Source of the DNA: Runella sp. CRIBMP
GTDB lineage: Bacteria; Bacteroidota; Bacteroidia; Cytophagales; Spirosomataceae
Assembly (NCBI RefSeq): GCF_009905605.1
Contig: NZ_JAAAKZ010000007.1
Coordinates: forward strand, 124,001-188,000
DNA: 64,000 nucleotides
Direction of reading: 5' to 3'
Shown piece by piece: positions 1 to 8,865 of the stretch; the stretch's first letter is position 1; each line of letters starts with the position of its first letter. Position numbers and translations under genes: made by a program. The notes under the pieces were generated by a model. That model ran no database searches. It had not been told where the DNA came from and saw only the letters and a program-made list of their open reading frames with translations.

Positions 1-1
1 G

Positions 2-622
2 GACAAAAATTTCCGAACCCTTGCCACTCGCGAAAGCCGTGGAATAGCAGGCCACTCGATGGGTGGTTACGGGGCGTTCAAGATTGGGATGTTGCATCCC
101 GAAGTGTTTAGTAGCATCTATGCCCTAAGCCCAGGTTTATTGGCCATGGTCAAAGAATTTGGTCCCAACAGCCCCTCATTCAAAGAAGTTCAAAACGTAA
201 AAACGCAAGAAGATTTAAAGAAAACCTATTATCCAAAAGTATTGGTGGCCGTAGGTCGTGCGTGGTCGCCAAACCCAAACAAACCACCGTTTTACTGTGA
301 TTTCCCATTTAGCTACGAAGGTGATAAAATGATAGTTAATCAGGCGGTTTTGGAGAAATGGGAAGCTAATATGCCTGTCTATATGGTCAACAAATACGCG
401 GATAATCTACGAAAAATGACCGCTATTAAACTTGACTGGGGGCGAAATGACTCACCCCGTTTTCCCGTTCAAATTGGAATGCTGAGTCAGCGGTTAGAGA
501 ACTTGGGTATCAATCACTTTGCCGAAGAATACATTGGCGACCACGGCAATAAAATCTGGTCTCCAGACGGTCGTGTTTTGAATGATTTGTTACCGTTTTT
601 TAATGATTATTTGAAATTTTGA
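2..622 (+). CDS. alpha/beta hydrolase, esterase D-like (5' truncated)
   Basis: The window opens inside this gene: the frame is already open at base 2, and the codons before the first in-frame ATG (59) encode the nucleophile elbow GHSMGGYG, so the true start lies upstream of the window. GxSxGG is the serine motif of the esterase D/feruloyl-esterase-like alpha/beta hydrolases. DHGNKIW near the C-terminus supplies a plausible catalytic His. The product probably cleaves a carboxylic ester, perhaps an acyl decoration on a sugar; the substrate cannot be read from the sequence. It ends 13 bp before the sulfatase gene on the same strand, so the two are likely co-transcribed. Confidence 0.85.
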   Translation, partial: DKNFRTLATRESRGIAGHSMGGYGAFKIGMLHPEVFSSIYALSPGLLAMVKEFGPNSPSFKEVQNVKTQEDLKKTYYPKVLVAVGRAWSPNPNKPPFYCDFPFSYEGDKMIVNQAVLEKWEANMPVYMVNKYADNLRKMTAIKLDWGRNDSPRFPVQIGMLSQRLENLGINHFAEEYIGDHGNKIWSPDGRVLNDLLPFFNDYLKF

Positions 623-635
623 TAAGCTAGTATTC

Positions 636-2267
636 ATGAAAAAAATCACCATTTCTATCGCTGCCGTGGCTGTTATTGCTATTGGTATGCTTTCATTCAG
701 GCAAGCCTTCGAGAAAAATCGCCAACAGGCAACACGCCGTCCCAATATCGTCTTCATTATGTCAGACGACCATGCATATCAGGCGATTTCGGCGTATAGC
801 AACCGACTTACCCAAACCCCCAACATCGACCGAATTGCCAAGGAAGGGATGCTTTTTAGCAATGCCTGTGTTACCAACTCCATTTGCGCGCCATCGAGAG
901 CCGTGATTTTGACAGGAAAACACAGTCACTTAAACGGAAAAATCGACAATAATTTTCCGTTTGACACAACCAATATGACTTTCCCCCAGCTTCTTCAAGC
1001 CAATGGCTACGAGACGGCGATGTTCGGGAAATTACACTTTGGAAATAGTCCCAAAGGGTTTGACGAGTTTAAGATTTTGCCCGACCAAGGTGATTATTAC
1101 AACCCTGACTTTATCACCAAAAAAGAGGGTAAAAAGAAAATTATGGGCTATGTCACAGACATCATCACCGACCTGACGCTCAACTGGCTCAAAAAAGAGC
1201 GTAACCCAGAAAAACCGTTCTTTTTGGCTTATTTGCATAAAGCGCCTCACCGCGAATGGCTTCCTGCCGAACGCCACTTCAAGGAATTTATCAACAAAAA
1301 ATTTCCTGAACCTGCCACGCTTTTTGACAATTATGAAGGTCGCGGAAGTGCCTCTAAGCAAGCCGAAATGAACCTTCTAACGCACATGAACTGGGCGGGT
1401 GATTCTAAAATCAAGCCCGAAAACATGGATAAATTGGGCATCAAAGAGTCGCATCCCTACGATAAACGTAATTATAACTACACCGTTGGTCGAATGAATG
1501 CCGAACAGCGCAAAGTGTGGGATGCAACCTACGACAAAATGAACGAAGAGTTCATCAAAAATTATCCCAAAATGAGTGAAACCGACAAAATGAAATGGCG
1601 GTACCAGCGCTACATGCAAGATTATTTGGGCTGTATCGCCTCGGTAGATGAAGGCGTCGGCAAGGTTTTAGACTTTTTGAAAGAGAATGGCTTGGAAGAA
1701 AATACCATTGTCGTTTACACCTCCGACCAAGGTTTTTATTTGGGTGAGCACGGCTGGTTTGACAAGCGCTTTATTTTTGATGAATCGTTCAAAACTCCTT
1801 TGTTAATAAAGTGGCCTGGTGTGATAAAAGCAGGGTCAAAAAATAGCCAAATGGTTCAAAATCTGGACTATGCCCAAACGTTTTTGGAGGCTGCGGGTGT
1901 AAAACCTCCTGCTGATATGCAGGGCGAAAGCCTGATTCCTATTTTTAAGGGCCAAGGCAAAAATTTCAGGGATGCGGCTTATTACCATTATTACGAATAT
2001 CCAGGTATTCACATGGTAAAACGCCACTACGGAATCGTAACCGAAAAATATAAATTGGTTCATTTTTATCATGATGTGGATGAGTGGGAGCTATATGACC
2101 GTGCCAATGATAAAAATGAGCTTAAAAACGTTTATAACGACCCCAAATATGCCAAGATAAAAACAGAAATGCACAAAAAATTGGCTGATCTCCGTGTCAA
2201 ATACAAAGACTCCGAAGCATTGGATAAAATGTATATTGAGAAATACAAAGCGTTGAAGAGAGGTTAG
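636..2267 (+). CDS. secreted or membrane-anchored sulfatase (formylglycine type)
   Basis: 543 aa. An N-terminal hydrophobic segment (residues 5-20) is a signal peptide or anchor, so it acts outside the cytoplasm. The sulfatase domain begins at RPNIVFIMSDDH, where D44/D45 bind the metal. It carries the Cys-type formylglycine motif CAPSRA at residues 84-89, followed by LTGKH. Cys84 would need a formylglycine-generating or anaerobic maturase, which is not in the window. Further metal-site motifs lie around YTSDQGFYLGEHG (about 363-375). The length is normal for family S1 arylsulfatases. It would remove sulfate esters from a glycan or phenol; which one is unknown. It follows the esterase by 13 bp and precedes a citrate-type transporter. 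Confidence 0.93.
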   Translation: MKKITISIAAVAVIAIGMLSFRQAFEKNRQQATRRPNIVFIMSDDHAYQAISAYSNRLTQTPNIDRIAKEGMLFSNACVTNSICAPSRAVILTGKHSHLNGKIDNNFPFDTTNMTFPQLLQANGYETAMFGKLHFGNSPKGFDEFKILPDQGDYYNPDFITKKEGKKKIMGYVTDIITDLTLNWLKKERNPEKPFFLAYLHKAPHREWLPAERHFKEFINKKFPEPATLFDNYEGRGSASKQAEMNLLTHMNWAGDSKIKPENMDKLGIKESHPYDKRNYNYTVGRMNAEQRKVWDATYDKMNEEFIKNYPKMSETDKMKWRYQRYMQDYLGCIASVDEGVGKVLDFLKENGLEENTIVVYTSDQGFYLGEHGWFDKRFIFDESFKTPLLIKWPGVIKAGSKNSQMVQNLDYAQTFLEAAGVKPPADMQGESLIPIFKGQGKNFRDAAYYHYYEYPGIHMVKRHYGIVTEKYKLVHFYHDVDEWELYDRANDKNELKNVYNDPKYAKIKTEMHKKLADLRVKYKDSEALDKMYIEKYKALKRG

Positions 2268-2411
2268 GGTCAAATCTTACGATTAAAATTGTTTGAGGAG
2301 CAATCTCATTTCCCCTATCAGGCATCTGCTTTGTTAAAAGATTGTGATGAGATTTCAAAAATAGCAGGAGCAATTCTTTAAACACTAAAAAACAAAAACT
2401 CTTAATTATCA

Positions 2412-3707
2412 ATGCTTTCCATCCTCGGTTTTGCTACGATTCTTGTCTTTTTGGTGCTAATTATGACAAAAAAAATGTCGGTGATGACAGCCTTGGTCAT
2501 TACACCCATTGTTTTTGGATTGTTGGCGGGTTTCCAGCCCAAAGAGCTCGGCGATTTTGCCTTGGCGGGTATCAAGCAAGTAGCACCCACAGGGGTACTG
2601 TTGATGTTTGCAGTGTTGTACTTTGCCACCATGCTCGATGCGGGATTGTTTGACCCCGTCATTACGGCCATCATTAAATCGGTAAAAGGCGACCCTTTAA
2701 AGGTAATCGTTGGGACGGCTATTTTGACCATGATTGTCCACCTCGACGGCGACGGTACGGCGACATTTATGATTGTGTTATCGGCATTTTTGCCTATTTA
2801 CAAACAATTGAAAATCAACCGAAAAATCTTGGCGAGCATCGTAGCATTGAGCGTTGGGCCGTTGCATTTGGTTCCGTGGTCGGGTACATCTGCTCGTGCC
2901 ATTTCGACGCTCAAAAGCGATGCCGTTCACATTTTTAACCCCAACATTCCTGCCATTGTAGCAGGCATTAGTTGGGTGCTTTTTGTTGCGTATTTATTTG
3001 GGAAAAGAGAAAGAAAACGCCTCGGAATTATTGAATTTGAATACAGTCACAAGGGTAATCTAAGTACAGAACAACATTATTTACGTCGCCCAAAACTACT
3101 TGTCCTCAACGCTATTTTGACCATTGCGCTTATTGTAGCCTTGACCAAAGGATGGCTTCCCGCTCCCGTTTTATTTGTGATTGCTAGTATGATTGCATTA
3201 CTTATCAATTACCCCAAACTTGCCGACCAACAAAAGGTTGTCAAAAGCCACGGCACCAATATATTTTTGGTATCAAGCATGATTTTTGCTGCAGGCGTCT
3301 TCTCTGGAATCTTGACGGGTGCTAAAATGATTGATGCCATGGCCAATTCTTTGGTAGCGCTCATTCCTCAACAACACGCTAGTTGGCTACCTACCTTGAC
3401 TGCGCTCACGAGCTTGCCTGCAAGCATTCTTTTTACTCCTGATGCCTACTACTTTGGCGTGGTTCCCATTTTGAGCCAAACCGCTACCCAATTTGGGCTA
3501 GACCCTCTCGAAATTGGGCGAGCAGCCTTGCTGGGGCAAATGACCGTTGGCTTTCCCATCAGTCCGCTCACGGCTTCTACGTTTCTGCTAGTTGGCCTTG
3601 CCGAGGTAGATTTAGGCGAACACCAACGCCACACGTTTTTCTGGGCGTGGGGTACTACGATTGTGATGACGTTGATGGCGCTGTTAACGGGGTCGATTCA
3701 TTTGTAA
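2412..3707 (+). CDS. CitMHS-family citrate/metal-citrate transporter
   Basis: 431 aa, almost entirely hydrophobic with about a dozen predicted membrane helices. The N-terminus (ILGFATILVFLVLIMTK) and the segments HLDGDGTATFMIVLSAF and PLTASTFLLVGLAEVDLGEHQ fit the CitMHS (citrate:Mg2+/Ca2+:H+ symporter) family of the inner membrane. The probable role is uptake of citrate or a related tricarboxylate as a metal complex; this specificity is inferred from the family. It lies 144 bp after the sulfatase and one base before the transposase-like gene, with the AtuA pair downstream. This suggests a small organic-acid utilisation unit. Confidence 0.88.
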   Translation: MLSILGFATILVFLVLIMTKKMSVMTALVITPIVFGLLAGFQPKELGDFALAGIKQVAPTGVLLMFAVLYFATMLDAGLFDPVITAIIKSVKGDPLKVIVGTAILTMIVHLDGDGTATFMIVLSAFLPIYKQLKINRKILASIVALSVGPLHLVPWSGTSARAISTLKSDAVHIFNPNIPAIVAGISWVLFVAYLFGKRERKRLGIIEFEYSHKGNLSTEQHYLRRPKLLVLNAILTIALIVALTKGWLPAPVLFVIASMIALLINYPKLADQQKVVKSHGTNIFLVSSMIFAAGVFSGILTGAKMIDAMANSLVALIPQQHASWLPTLTALTSLPASILFTPDAYYFGVVPILSQTATQFGLDPLEIGRAALLGQMTVGFPISPLTASTFLLVGLAEVDLGEHQRHTFFWAWGTTIVMTLMALLTGSIHL

Positions 3708-3708
3708 A

Positions 3709-4377
3709 ATGATTGCCGTAATGATGGAAAAATTTCAAAATAGATACCGTATTGCGTCGGCACGTGCATCGTGGTGGGATTACGGGTGGAATGGCGCTTA
3801 TTTTATTACCATTTGTACCAAAAATCGCGAGCACTTTTTTGGTAAAATTGTCGATGGTAAAATGCAATTATCGTCCATCGGTGTCCTCGCCGACGTATTT
3901 TGGCATGAAATTAAAAACCATGCAAAAAATATTGAATTAGGCGCATTTGTGGTTATGCCAAATCATATTCATGGGGTTTTGATTCTGGATAAAACTGAAA
4001 ATGAACCGTTTATCAACAATGTCATTGGCGATAACGTCGGTAATAACGATAACGTCCGTAATAACGTAGAGACAAGGCATGCCTTGTCTCTACAACCGCC
4101 AATACAATCACCAATACAACCGCAATCGCCCGTCCAACAACGGTTTCAAAATCAGGGACAAAATACCGTTTCGTCTATTGTTGGTTCCTATAAATCTGCT
4201 GTTACAAAACACTGTAATCGGCTGCAACTAACCGATAATGAGGGGGTTGTGTTTGGTTGGCAATCCAGGTTTCATGACCATATTATCCGAAATGATGCCG
4301 AATACCAGCGAATCAATGATTATATCGAAAACAATCCCAAAAATTGGGATAACGATAAATTTCATACCGGCAAATAA
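3709..4377 (+). CDS. REP-associated tyrosine transposase-like protein (Y1 / HUH family)
   Basis: 222 aa. It has the single-strand HUH transposase fold of the IS200/IS605-like Y1 group: a YFITICTKNR strand, the metal-binding His-x-His in VMPNHIHGVLIL (H86, H88) and a C-terminal YIENNPKNW segment, in which Y205 is the likely nucleophile. RAYT proteins are usually single-copy, domesticated-looking genes linked to palindromic REP sequences rather than autonomous IS elements, and no IS ends are visible here. Residues about 100-150 are a low-complexity Asn- then Gln/Pro-rich insert containing a perfect 28-bp DNA palindrome (4066-4093). The gene starts one base after the transporter stop and ends two bases before AtuA, so it sits inside an operon. 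Confidence 0.88.
   Translation: MIAVMMEKFQNRYRIASARASWWDYGWNGAYFITICTKNREHFFGKIVDGKMQLSSIGVLADVFWHEIKNHAKNIELGAFVVMPNHIHGVLILDKTENEPFINNVIGDNVGNNDNVRNNVETRHALSLQPPIQSPIQPQSPVQQRFQNQGQNTVSSIVGSYKSAVTKHCNRLQLTDNEGVVFGWQSRFHDHIIRNDAEYQRINDYIENNPKNWDNDKFHTGK
4066..4093. repeat. perfect 28-bp palindrome inside the transposase gene
   Basis: The left arm gtagagacaaggca (4066-4079) is followed immediately by its exact reverse complement (4080-4093). It is translated in frame as part of the low-complexity insert (residues V-E-T-R-H-A-L-S-L). Palindromes of the gtagagac...gtctctac type are familiar as dispersed intergenic repeats in several bacterial groups. Its position inside a RAYT gene suggests that the element recognised by such enzymes has been inserted or captured here. 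Confidence 0.9.
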
Positions 4378-4379
4378 CA

Positions 4380-5738
4380 ATGAAAAATCAAATCAGAATA
4401 GGTTGCGGGGCAGGTTTTTCAGGTGATAGACTCGAACCTGCCATGATTTTGGCCGAACAGGGAAATTTAGATTATTTGGTGTTAGAATGTTTGGCCGAAC
4501 GCACGATTGCCCTTGCCCAAAAACGAAAACTTGCTGATCCCGCCAAAGGCTACGACCCGTTACTGGAACGTCGCATTGAAGGGTTGTTGCCCCTTTTGGT
4601 TAAAAACAACGTTCGCCTCATTACCAACATGGGAGCCGCCAACCCTATGGAAGGCGCAAAGAAAATTATCGAAATTGCTAACAAACAAGGAATTCTTATA
4701 AAAGTAGCGGCCGTCATCGGCGACGAGTTGAGTGATGAGTTAAAAGAGATGAGTGATGAGATTTCTAAATTTAATAATGAAGATTTTGCCATAAACCTTA
4801 TTAAAAACCACTCATCTCTTAACCCTCTATTCTCCCCACTCATTTCGGCCAATGCGTACATGGGTGTAGAAGGAATTTTGGAAGCGTTACAATCAGAAGC
4901 AAATATCATTATTACGGGAAGAGTTGCTGATCCATCGTTGTTTTTAGCACCGATGATACACGAGTTTGGTTGGGCTACCGACGATTACAATCTGCTAGGA
5001 CAAGGAACGGTTGTAGGGCATTTGTTGGAATGTGCGGGGCAAGTGACTGGGGGGTATTTTGCCGACCCAATCACAAAACCTGTGACTAACATGGACACCT
5101 TGGGGCACCCCTTTGCCGATATTTTTTCCGACGGTTCGGCCATCATCAGCAAGGTAGAAGGTACAGGCGGAGTAGTAAATTTGGCTACCGTCAAAGAACA
5201 ATTACTGTACGAGGTCGTCAACCCTTTTGCCTACCTTACGCCTGATGTCTCGGCAAATTTCACCACGGTTCATTTAGAACAAATCGCTGAAAATCAAGTC
5301 AAAGTATGGGGTGGAACAGGCCACGAAAAACCTTCGACACTCAAAGTAAGCGTAGGTTTTCAGGCTGGTTTTCTGGGTGAAGGCGAAATTTCGTACGCGG
5401 GTCAAAATGCACTCGCTCGGGCAAGATTGGCTGGCGATACCCTTGAAAAAAGGCTCAAAGCCGATTTTCCCGATTTGCGAACAGATTACGTCGGGGTCTC
5501 AGCCATCCACCGTACCGATTTTGCACACCAAATTGAACCTTATGAAGTGAGATTACGAGTAGCGGCCAATGCTGATACCGCCCAAAAAGCTGCCCTGATT
5601 GGCGAAGAAGTAGAAGCCCTTTACACCAACGGTCCAGCGGGCGGAGGCGGCGCTAGGAAATACGTCACCGAGCTCGTCGGTATTGTATCGGTTTTGGTGG
5701 ATAGAAATAAAGTGATTCCAGAAGTGATAATATTTTGA
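4380..5738 (+). CDS. acyclic terpene utilization AtuA-family protein (DUF1446), main domain
   Basis: 452 aa. The N-terminus (IRIGCGAGFSGDRLEPAMIL) and motifs such as YLVLECLAERT, NMGAANP and ANAYMGVEGI match the AtuA/DUF1446 family, known from acyclic terpene (citronellol/geraniol) catabolism in Pseudomonas but widespread with unknown chemistry. It ends with a Gly-rich NGPAGGGGARKYV segment typical of the end of the main domain. The small C-terminal domain found fused in longer AtuA proteins is encoded by the next gene, two bases on. Residues about 117-145 form a charged insert (SDELKEMSDEIS...). Given the neighbouring citrate-type carrier, a role in organic-acid or acyl-CoA metabolism is possible; this is inference. 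Confidence 0.88.
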   Translation: MKNQIRIGCGAGFSGDRLEPAMILAEQGNLDYLVLECLAERTIALAQKRKLADPAKGYDPLLERRIEGLLPLLVKNNVRLITNMGAANPMEGAKKIIEIANKQGILIKVAAVIGDELSDELKEMSDEISKFNNEDFAINLIKNHSSLNPLFSPLISANAYMGVEGILEALQSEANIIITGRVADPSLFLAPMIHEFGWATDDYNLLGQGTVVGHLLECAGQVTGGYFADPITKPVTNMDTLGHPFADIFSDGSAIISKVEGTGGVVNLATVKEQLLYEVVNPFAYLTPDVSANFTTVHLEQIAENQVKVWGGTGHEKPSTLKVSVGFQAGFLGEGEISYAGQNALARARLAGDTLEKRLKADFPDLRTDYVGVSAIHRTDFAHQIEPYEVRLRVAANADTAQKAALIGEEVEALYTNGPAGGGGARKYVTELVGIVSVLVDRNKVIPEVIIF

Positions 5739-5740
5739 AT

Positions 5741-6046
5741 ATGAAGCTCTACCACATTGCCCACAGCCGTGCAGGAGATAAAGGCAATATCTCTACCCTC
5801 TCGCTGATTCCGTATGATGCAAAAGATTATGAATTTTTGTGCCAAAAAGTAACGGTAGAAAGAGTGAAAGAACATTTAAAAGAAATCGTTTTTGGCGAAA
5901 TAATTCGGTACGAAATGCCCCATATTTCGTCGTTGTTGTTTGTTTGTCAAGATGCCTTATTGACAGGAGTAACGACCTCTTTGGCCATAGATACCCACGG
6001 AAAAGCGTTGAGTTATGCGTTGTTAGAAATGGAGATTGAGCCATAG
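5741..6046 (+). CDS. AtuA-like small C-terminal domain protein
   Basis: About 101 aa starting MKLYHIAHSRAGDKGNIS, the signature start of the small ferredoxin-fold-like domain that follows DUF1446 in AtuA proteins. A TTG at 5735 could extend it by two residues, but the ATG at 5741 lies just after the AtuA stop and gives the family-typical N-terminus. It almost certainly works as a separate subunit with the preceding protein. The chemistry is unknown. Confidence 0.85.
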   Translation: MKLYHIAHSRAGDKGNISTLSLIPYDAKDYEFLCQKVTVERVKEHLKEIVFGEIIRYEMPHISSLLFVCQDALLTGVTTSLAIDTHGKALSYALLEMEIEP

Positions 6047-6047
6047 T

Positions 6048-7244
6048 TTACCTCATCCTGAATAAAATCACAAAAGCTGAAAGGGCGGTCAAACCACCGA
6101 CGCCAACGATGGATGCATCAATCCCCAGCGAATCGGCGATGATACCCGTGAGCAAAGCCCCGATGGCATAGCCTAAATCTCGCCAAAATCGAAAAGTGCC
6201 CAGACTTTCGGCGCGTTGGAGGGGATTGGTATAATCAGAAATGGCGTTCAGAAAAGTGGGATAAACCAGTGCCGTTCCCATGCCTAAAAATATTCCAATC
6301 AGTGTGAATTGGAGAAAGTTACTGGCCCAAATCAACGCCACGATACCAGCGGCTTGGAGGAGCATTCCCCAAAATAGGAGCATTTTCTTGGCGTAAATGT
6401 CAGAAAGTTTGCCCGTAATCAACTGACTCAATCCCCAAACCGAGGGGTAAATGGCGGTCAAAATGCCAATTTGGGCGGGGGTAAAGTGCTTGGTTAGCAG
6501 AAGCAACGGCAATATTCCCCAAATCATGCCGTCGTTGAGGTTGTTGATTAAACCCGCTTGGGTAATGGCACTCAATGATTTATGACGAAAGGTAGTGTCC
6601 CAAAACGGACTTTTTAGCGTTGGAATACTGCTTTTTTTGTTTTCCTTAGAAACATGCTGACGCGTATCTTTGACAAACAACAAAGTCAGGACTAAACCCA
6701 CGGTGGCAAACCCAATACCCAAATAAAAAGGATACGGCCTAACTCCATAACGTTCAGCAATATAGCCCGTCAGGAAGGCTACCAGCCCTACCGAAAGATA
6801 ACCCGAAAACTCGTTGATGCCGACCGCCAGTCCCCGATTTTTGTCGCCGACGAGGTCAATTTTCATCATCACCGCCGCGCTCCAACTCAAACCTTGATTT
6901 ATACCTAACAGGATATTGCCAAGCACAATCCATGACCAACTAGGTGCGGAAATCAGGATAAACGGCACGGGTAAGGCAAACAGCCACCCAATCACCAGTA
7001 ACCTTTTTCGTCCCAACGAGTTGGCGAGTTTACCCGTAAAATAGTTAACAATGGCTTTCGTAATGCCAAACGTAACGATGAATGATAAAAGCGCGGTTTT
7101 GGAAGCGATGCCAAATTCTTGCTCGGCGAGTTGCGGCAGAATCGAGCGTTCAAGCCCAATCATACCGCCCACAAAGGCATTTATGATGACCAAAAGTGCA
7201 AACTGCCGTCCATTTTCTTTGAGTCCTAATTGAATGGTTTCCAT
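6048..7244 (-). CDS. MFS transporter
   Basis: 398 aa with about twelve hydrophobic helices. It has major-facilitator features: an acidic-Arg pair near the start (NAFVGGMIGLERS), TGKLANSLGRKRLL between helices 2 and 3, and the internal repeat ITGKLSDIYAKKML after helix 7. The substrate is unknown. It lies 86 bp downstream of the Crp-like regulator on the same strand and its 3' end nearly abuts the end of the AtuA unit on the other strand (one base apart). The pairing suggests the Crp-like protein controls it. Confidence 0.88.
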   Translation of the reverse strand: METIQLGLKENGRQFALLVIINAFVGGMIGLERSILPQLAEQEFGIASKTALLSFIVTFGITKAIVNYFTGKLANSLGRKRLLVIGWLFALPVPFILISAPSWSWIVLGNILLGINQGLSWSAAVMMKIDLVGDKNRGLAVGINEFSGYLSVGLVAFLTGYIAERYGVRPYPFYLGIGFATVGLVLTLLFVKDTRQHVSKENKKSSIPTLKSPFWDTTFRHKSLSAITQAGLINNLNDGMIWGILPLLLLTKHFTPAQIGILTAIYPSVWGLSQLITGKLSDIYAKKMLLFWGMLLQAAGIVALIWASNFLQFTLIGIFLGMGTALVYPTFLNAISDYTNPLQRAESLGTFRFWRDLGYAIGALLTGIIADSLGIDASIVGVGGLTALSAFVILFRMR

Positions 7245-7330
7245 GCGAGGATGTTAATTTCCCCACAAAGGTCAGCCCCTAAAAAACGTATTCCTTTTAC
7301 ATTTGTTAAATAATCGAGACGTCAACGAGG

Positions 7331-7897
7331 TTATTTGAGGGTGGCGCGAATTCGGCTGAGACTCACTTGCGTAATGCCCAGATAAGACGCAATGTATTTG
7401 AGCGGCACGCGTCGTAGGAGGTCGGGGGCTTCGTGCAGGAGGGCTGAATAGCGCTCTTCGGCGGTATGAAATTGCAGACTTTCCATACGATTTACGGTTT
7501 CGACGTAGCCTTTTTCGAAGATTTTTCGAAAGAGCCGCTCAATAGACGGGTGAATATCGTACAGCCGGAAAAGTTGGGTTGCATTGATGGCGATAAGCTC
7601 GGCATCTTCAATGATTTGGATGGCCTTACGCGACGGTTTTGTGGTAAAAAGACTCTCTACGCGGGCAATAATGCTGTTTTCAAAAGAGAACGACTCCGTG
7701 ATGTCGATGCCGTCTTTGTAATAATAAATGCGCGCAATACCCTTTTTTACAAAGTAAATGGTGCGGCAGGTATGCCCGATGGGTTGTAATTCTTCGTTTT
7801 TTTTGAGATGAATCACCGAACATATCTCTCGAATCGCTTCTTGTGCATCGGTCGAGATGGGTTGAAATTGGGCAAAAAAACGAAAAAGTGTCTCCAT
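7331..7897 (-). CDS. Crp/Fnr-family transcriptional regulator
   Basis: 188 aa starting METLFRFFAQFQPIS. An in-frame ATG further upstream (8068) would add 57 residues of non-family, Phe-rich sequence over a divergent promoter region, so I reject it. Residues 20-120 form a cyclic-nucleotide-binding-like barrel (TIYFVKKGIARIYYY, SFSFENSIIARVESL), without the full Arg/Glu cAMP-binding signature. The C-terminus has a helix-turn-helix (LKYIASYLGITQVSLSRIR). Such short Crp-like proteins are common in Bacteroidota and usually sense something other than cAMP. It diverges from the K+ channel gene and precedes the MFS gene. Confidence 0.88.
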   Translation of the reverse strand: METLFRFFAQFQPISTDAQEAIREICSVIHLKKNEELQPIGHTCRTIYFVKKGIARIYYYKDGIDITESFSFENSIIARVESLFTTKPSRKAIQIIEDAELIAINATQLFRLYDIHPSIERLFRKIFEKGYVETVNRMESLQFHTAEERYSALLHEAPDLLRRVPLKYIASYLGITQVSLSRIRATLK

Positions 7898-8084
7898 CTT
7901 GTAAAGATAATGGAAGGAGCCAAATGTGTGAACAAAGAAGAAATGGAAGAACCATTGAAGATGCGCTCGTTGGACCGTAAAATAGAAAAATAAACACTTT
8001 TTCGGAGGGAGAAAGTAGATAAAGGAGTGGGTAGGTATTTTATTTTTTAATGAAAGAGATTCTAACATTTATCATTATTTTACG

Positions 8085-8762
8085 ATGAAAGAAGCCGATA
8101 CCCCCCGACCTACAAACAGATTAGGGCTTTTGAATTTGCTGGTGCTGGTGCTTTCTATTTATGTCTTAGGCGCACTGACCATTGATACGGTTTATGTATT
8201 GCCCAAAGAAACATCATTGTTGCTAAACTACATCGACAATACCATTTGCGTTTTTTTCTTTGTGGAATTCTGCATCCGATTTTATCAAGCCGAAAACAAA
8301 CGAAAGTTTATGCGTTGGGGTTGGATTGACCTCATTTCCAGCATTCCGATGGTTGATTTTTTGCGGGCTGGAAGGCTATTACGGCTCATCAGATTGTTGC
8401 GCCTCATTCGCGCTTTTCGGTCTATTCATCAGTTGCTTCACCACCTTTTTCATAACAAAGCGCAGGGCGCGTTCACTTCCGTTTCAATTCTTGCGGTTTT
8501 GCTGATTATTTTTTCGGCCATCGGTATTTTGCAGGTTGAAAAAGACCCCAATAGCAACATCAAAACCGCCGAAGATGCACTTTGGTGGGCATATGTTACT
8601 ATCACAACCGTAGGCTATGGCGATAAATACCCCGTCACGACCGAGGGTAGGCTGATTGCGGTGGTTTTAATGACGGGTGGGGTAGGCCTTTTTGGGACTT
8701 TCACGGCCTATGTTGCATCGTGGTTTGTCATTCATCCCACCAACAAAGAAGAAGAGAAATGA
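8085..8762 (+). CDS. voltage-gated-like potassium channel (6TM ion transporter)
   Basis: 225 aa inner-membrane protein with six helices. The fourth has regularly spaced arginines (about R97-R109, RLLRLIRLLRLIRAFR), like an S4 voltage sensor. The pore loop has the K+ selectivity filter TTVGYGD (174-180). The length suits small bacterial Kv-type channels without a cytoplasmic RCK domain. It is divergent from the Crp-like gene across about 190 bp and convergent with the GH3 gene, with a large inverted repeat between. Its relation to the surrounding catabolic genes is unclear. Confidence 0.9.
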   Translation: MKEADTPRPTNRLGLLNLLVLVLSIYVLGALTIDTVYVLPKETSLLLNYIDNTICVFFFVEFCIRFYQAENKRKFMRWGWIDLISSIPMVDFLRAGRLLRLIRLLRLIRAFRSIHQLLHHLFHNKAQGAFTSVSILAVLLIIFSAIGILQVEKDPNSNIKTAEDALWWAYVTITTVGYGDKYPVTTEGRLIAVVLMTGGVGLFGTFTAYVASWFVIHPTNKEEEK

Positions 8763-8805
8763 TTGGGCAAAAAAGACTTTCCAAGTTTAATTAATTGCTT
8801 GAGCG

Positions 8806-8854
8806 TAAATCTGGGGAGTGTGTCGGCGGACCGACTGACGCATTCCCCAGATTT
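8806..8854. terminator. inverted repeat between convergent genes, probable bidirectional terminator
   Basis: taaatctgggga (8806-8817) pairs perfectly with tccccagattta (8843-8854), and the interior (gtcgg...ccgac) also pairs. It lies between the convergent K+ channel and GH3 genes. There is no long T-run on either side, so a palindromic repeat element is an alternative reading. Confidence 0.55.
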
Positions 8855-8865
8855 ATGCGAAACCC

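Noticed and set aside
3709-4377. Autonomous IS200/IS605 element
   Set aside because: No insertion-sequence ends, no TnpB and tight spacing to both neighbours. The protein fits a resident RAYT-type transposase.
7898-8068. 57-codon N-terminal extension of the Crp-like gene in the same frame
   Set aside because: The extension is Phe- and His-rich, unlike the family, and would cover the divergent promoter region. The ATG at 7897 gives a normal Crp-like N-terminus.
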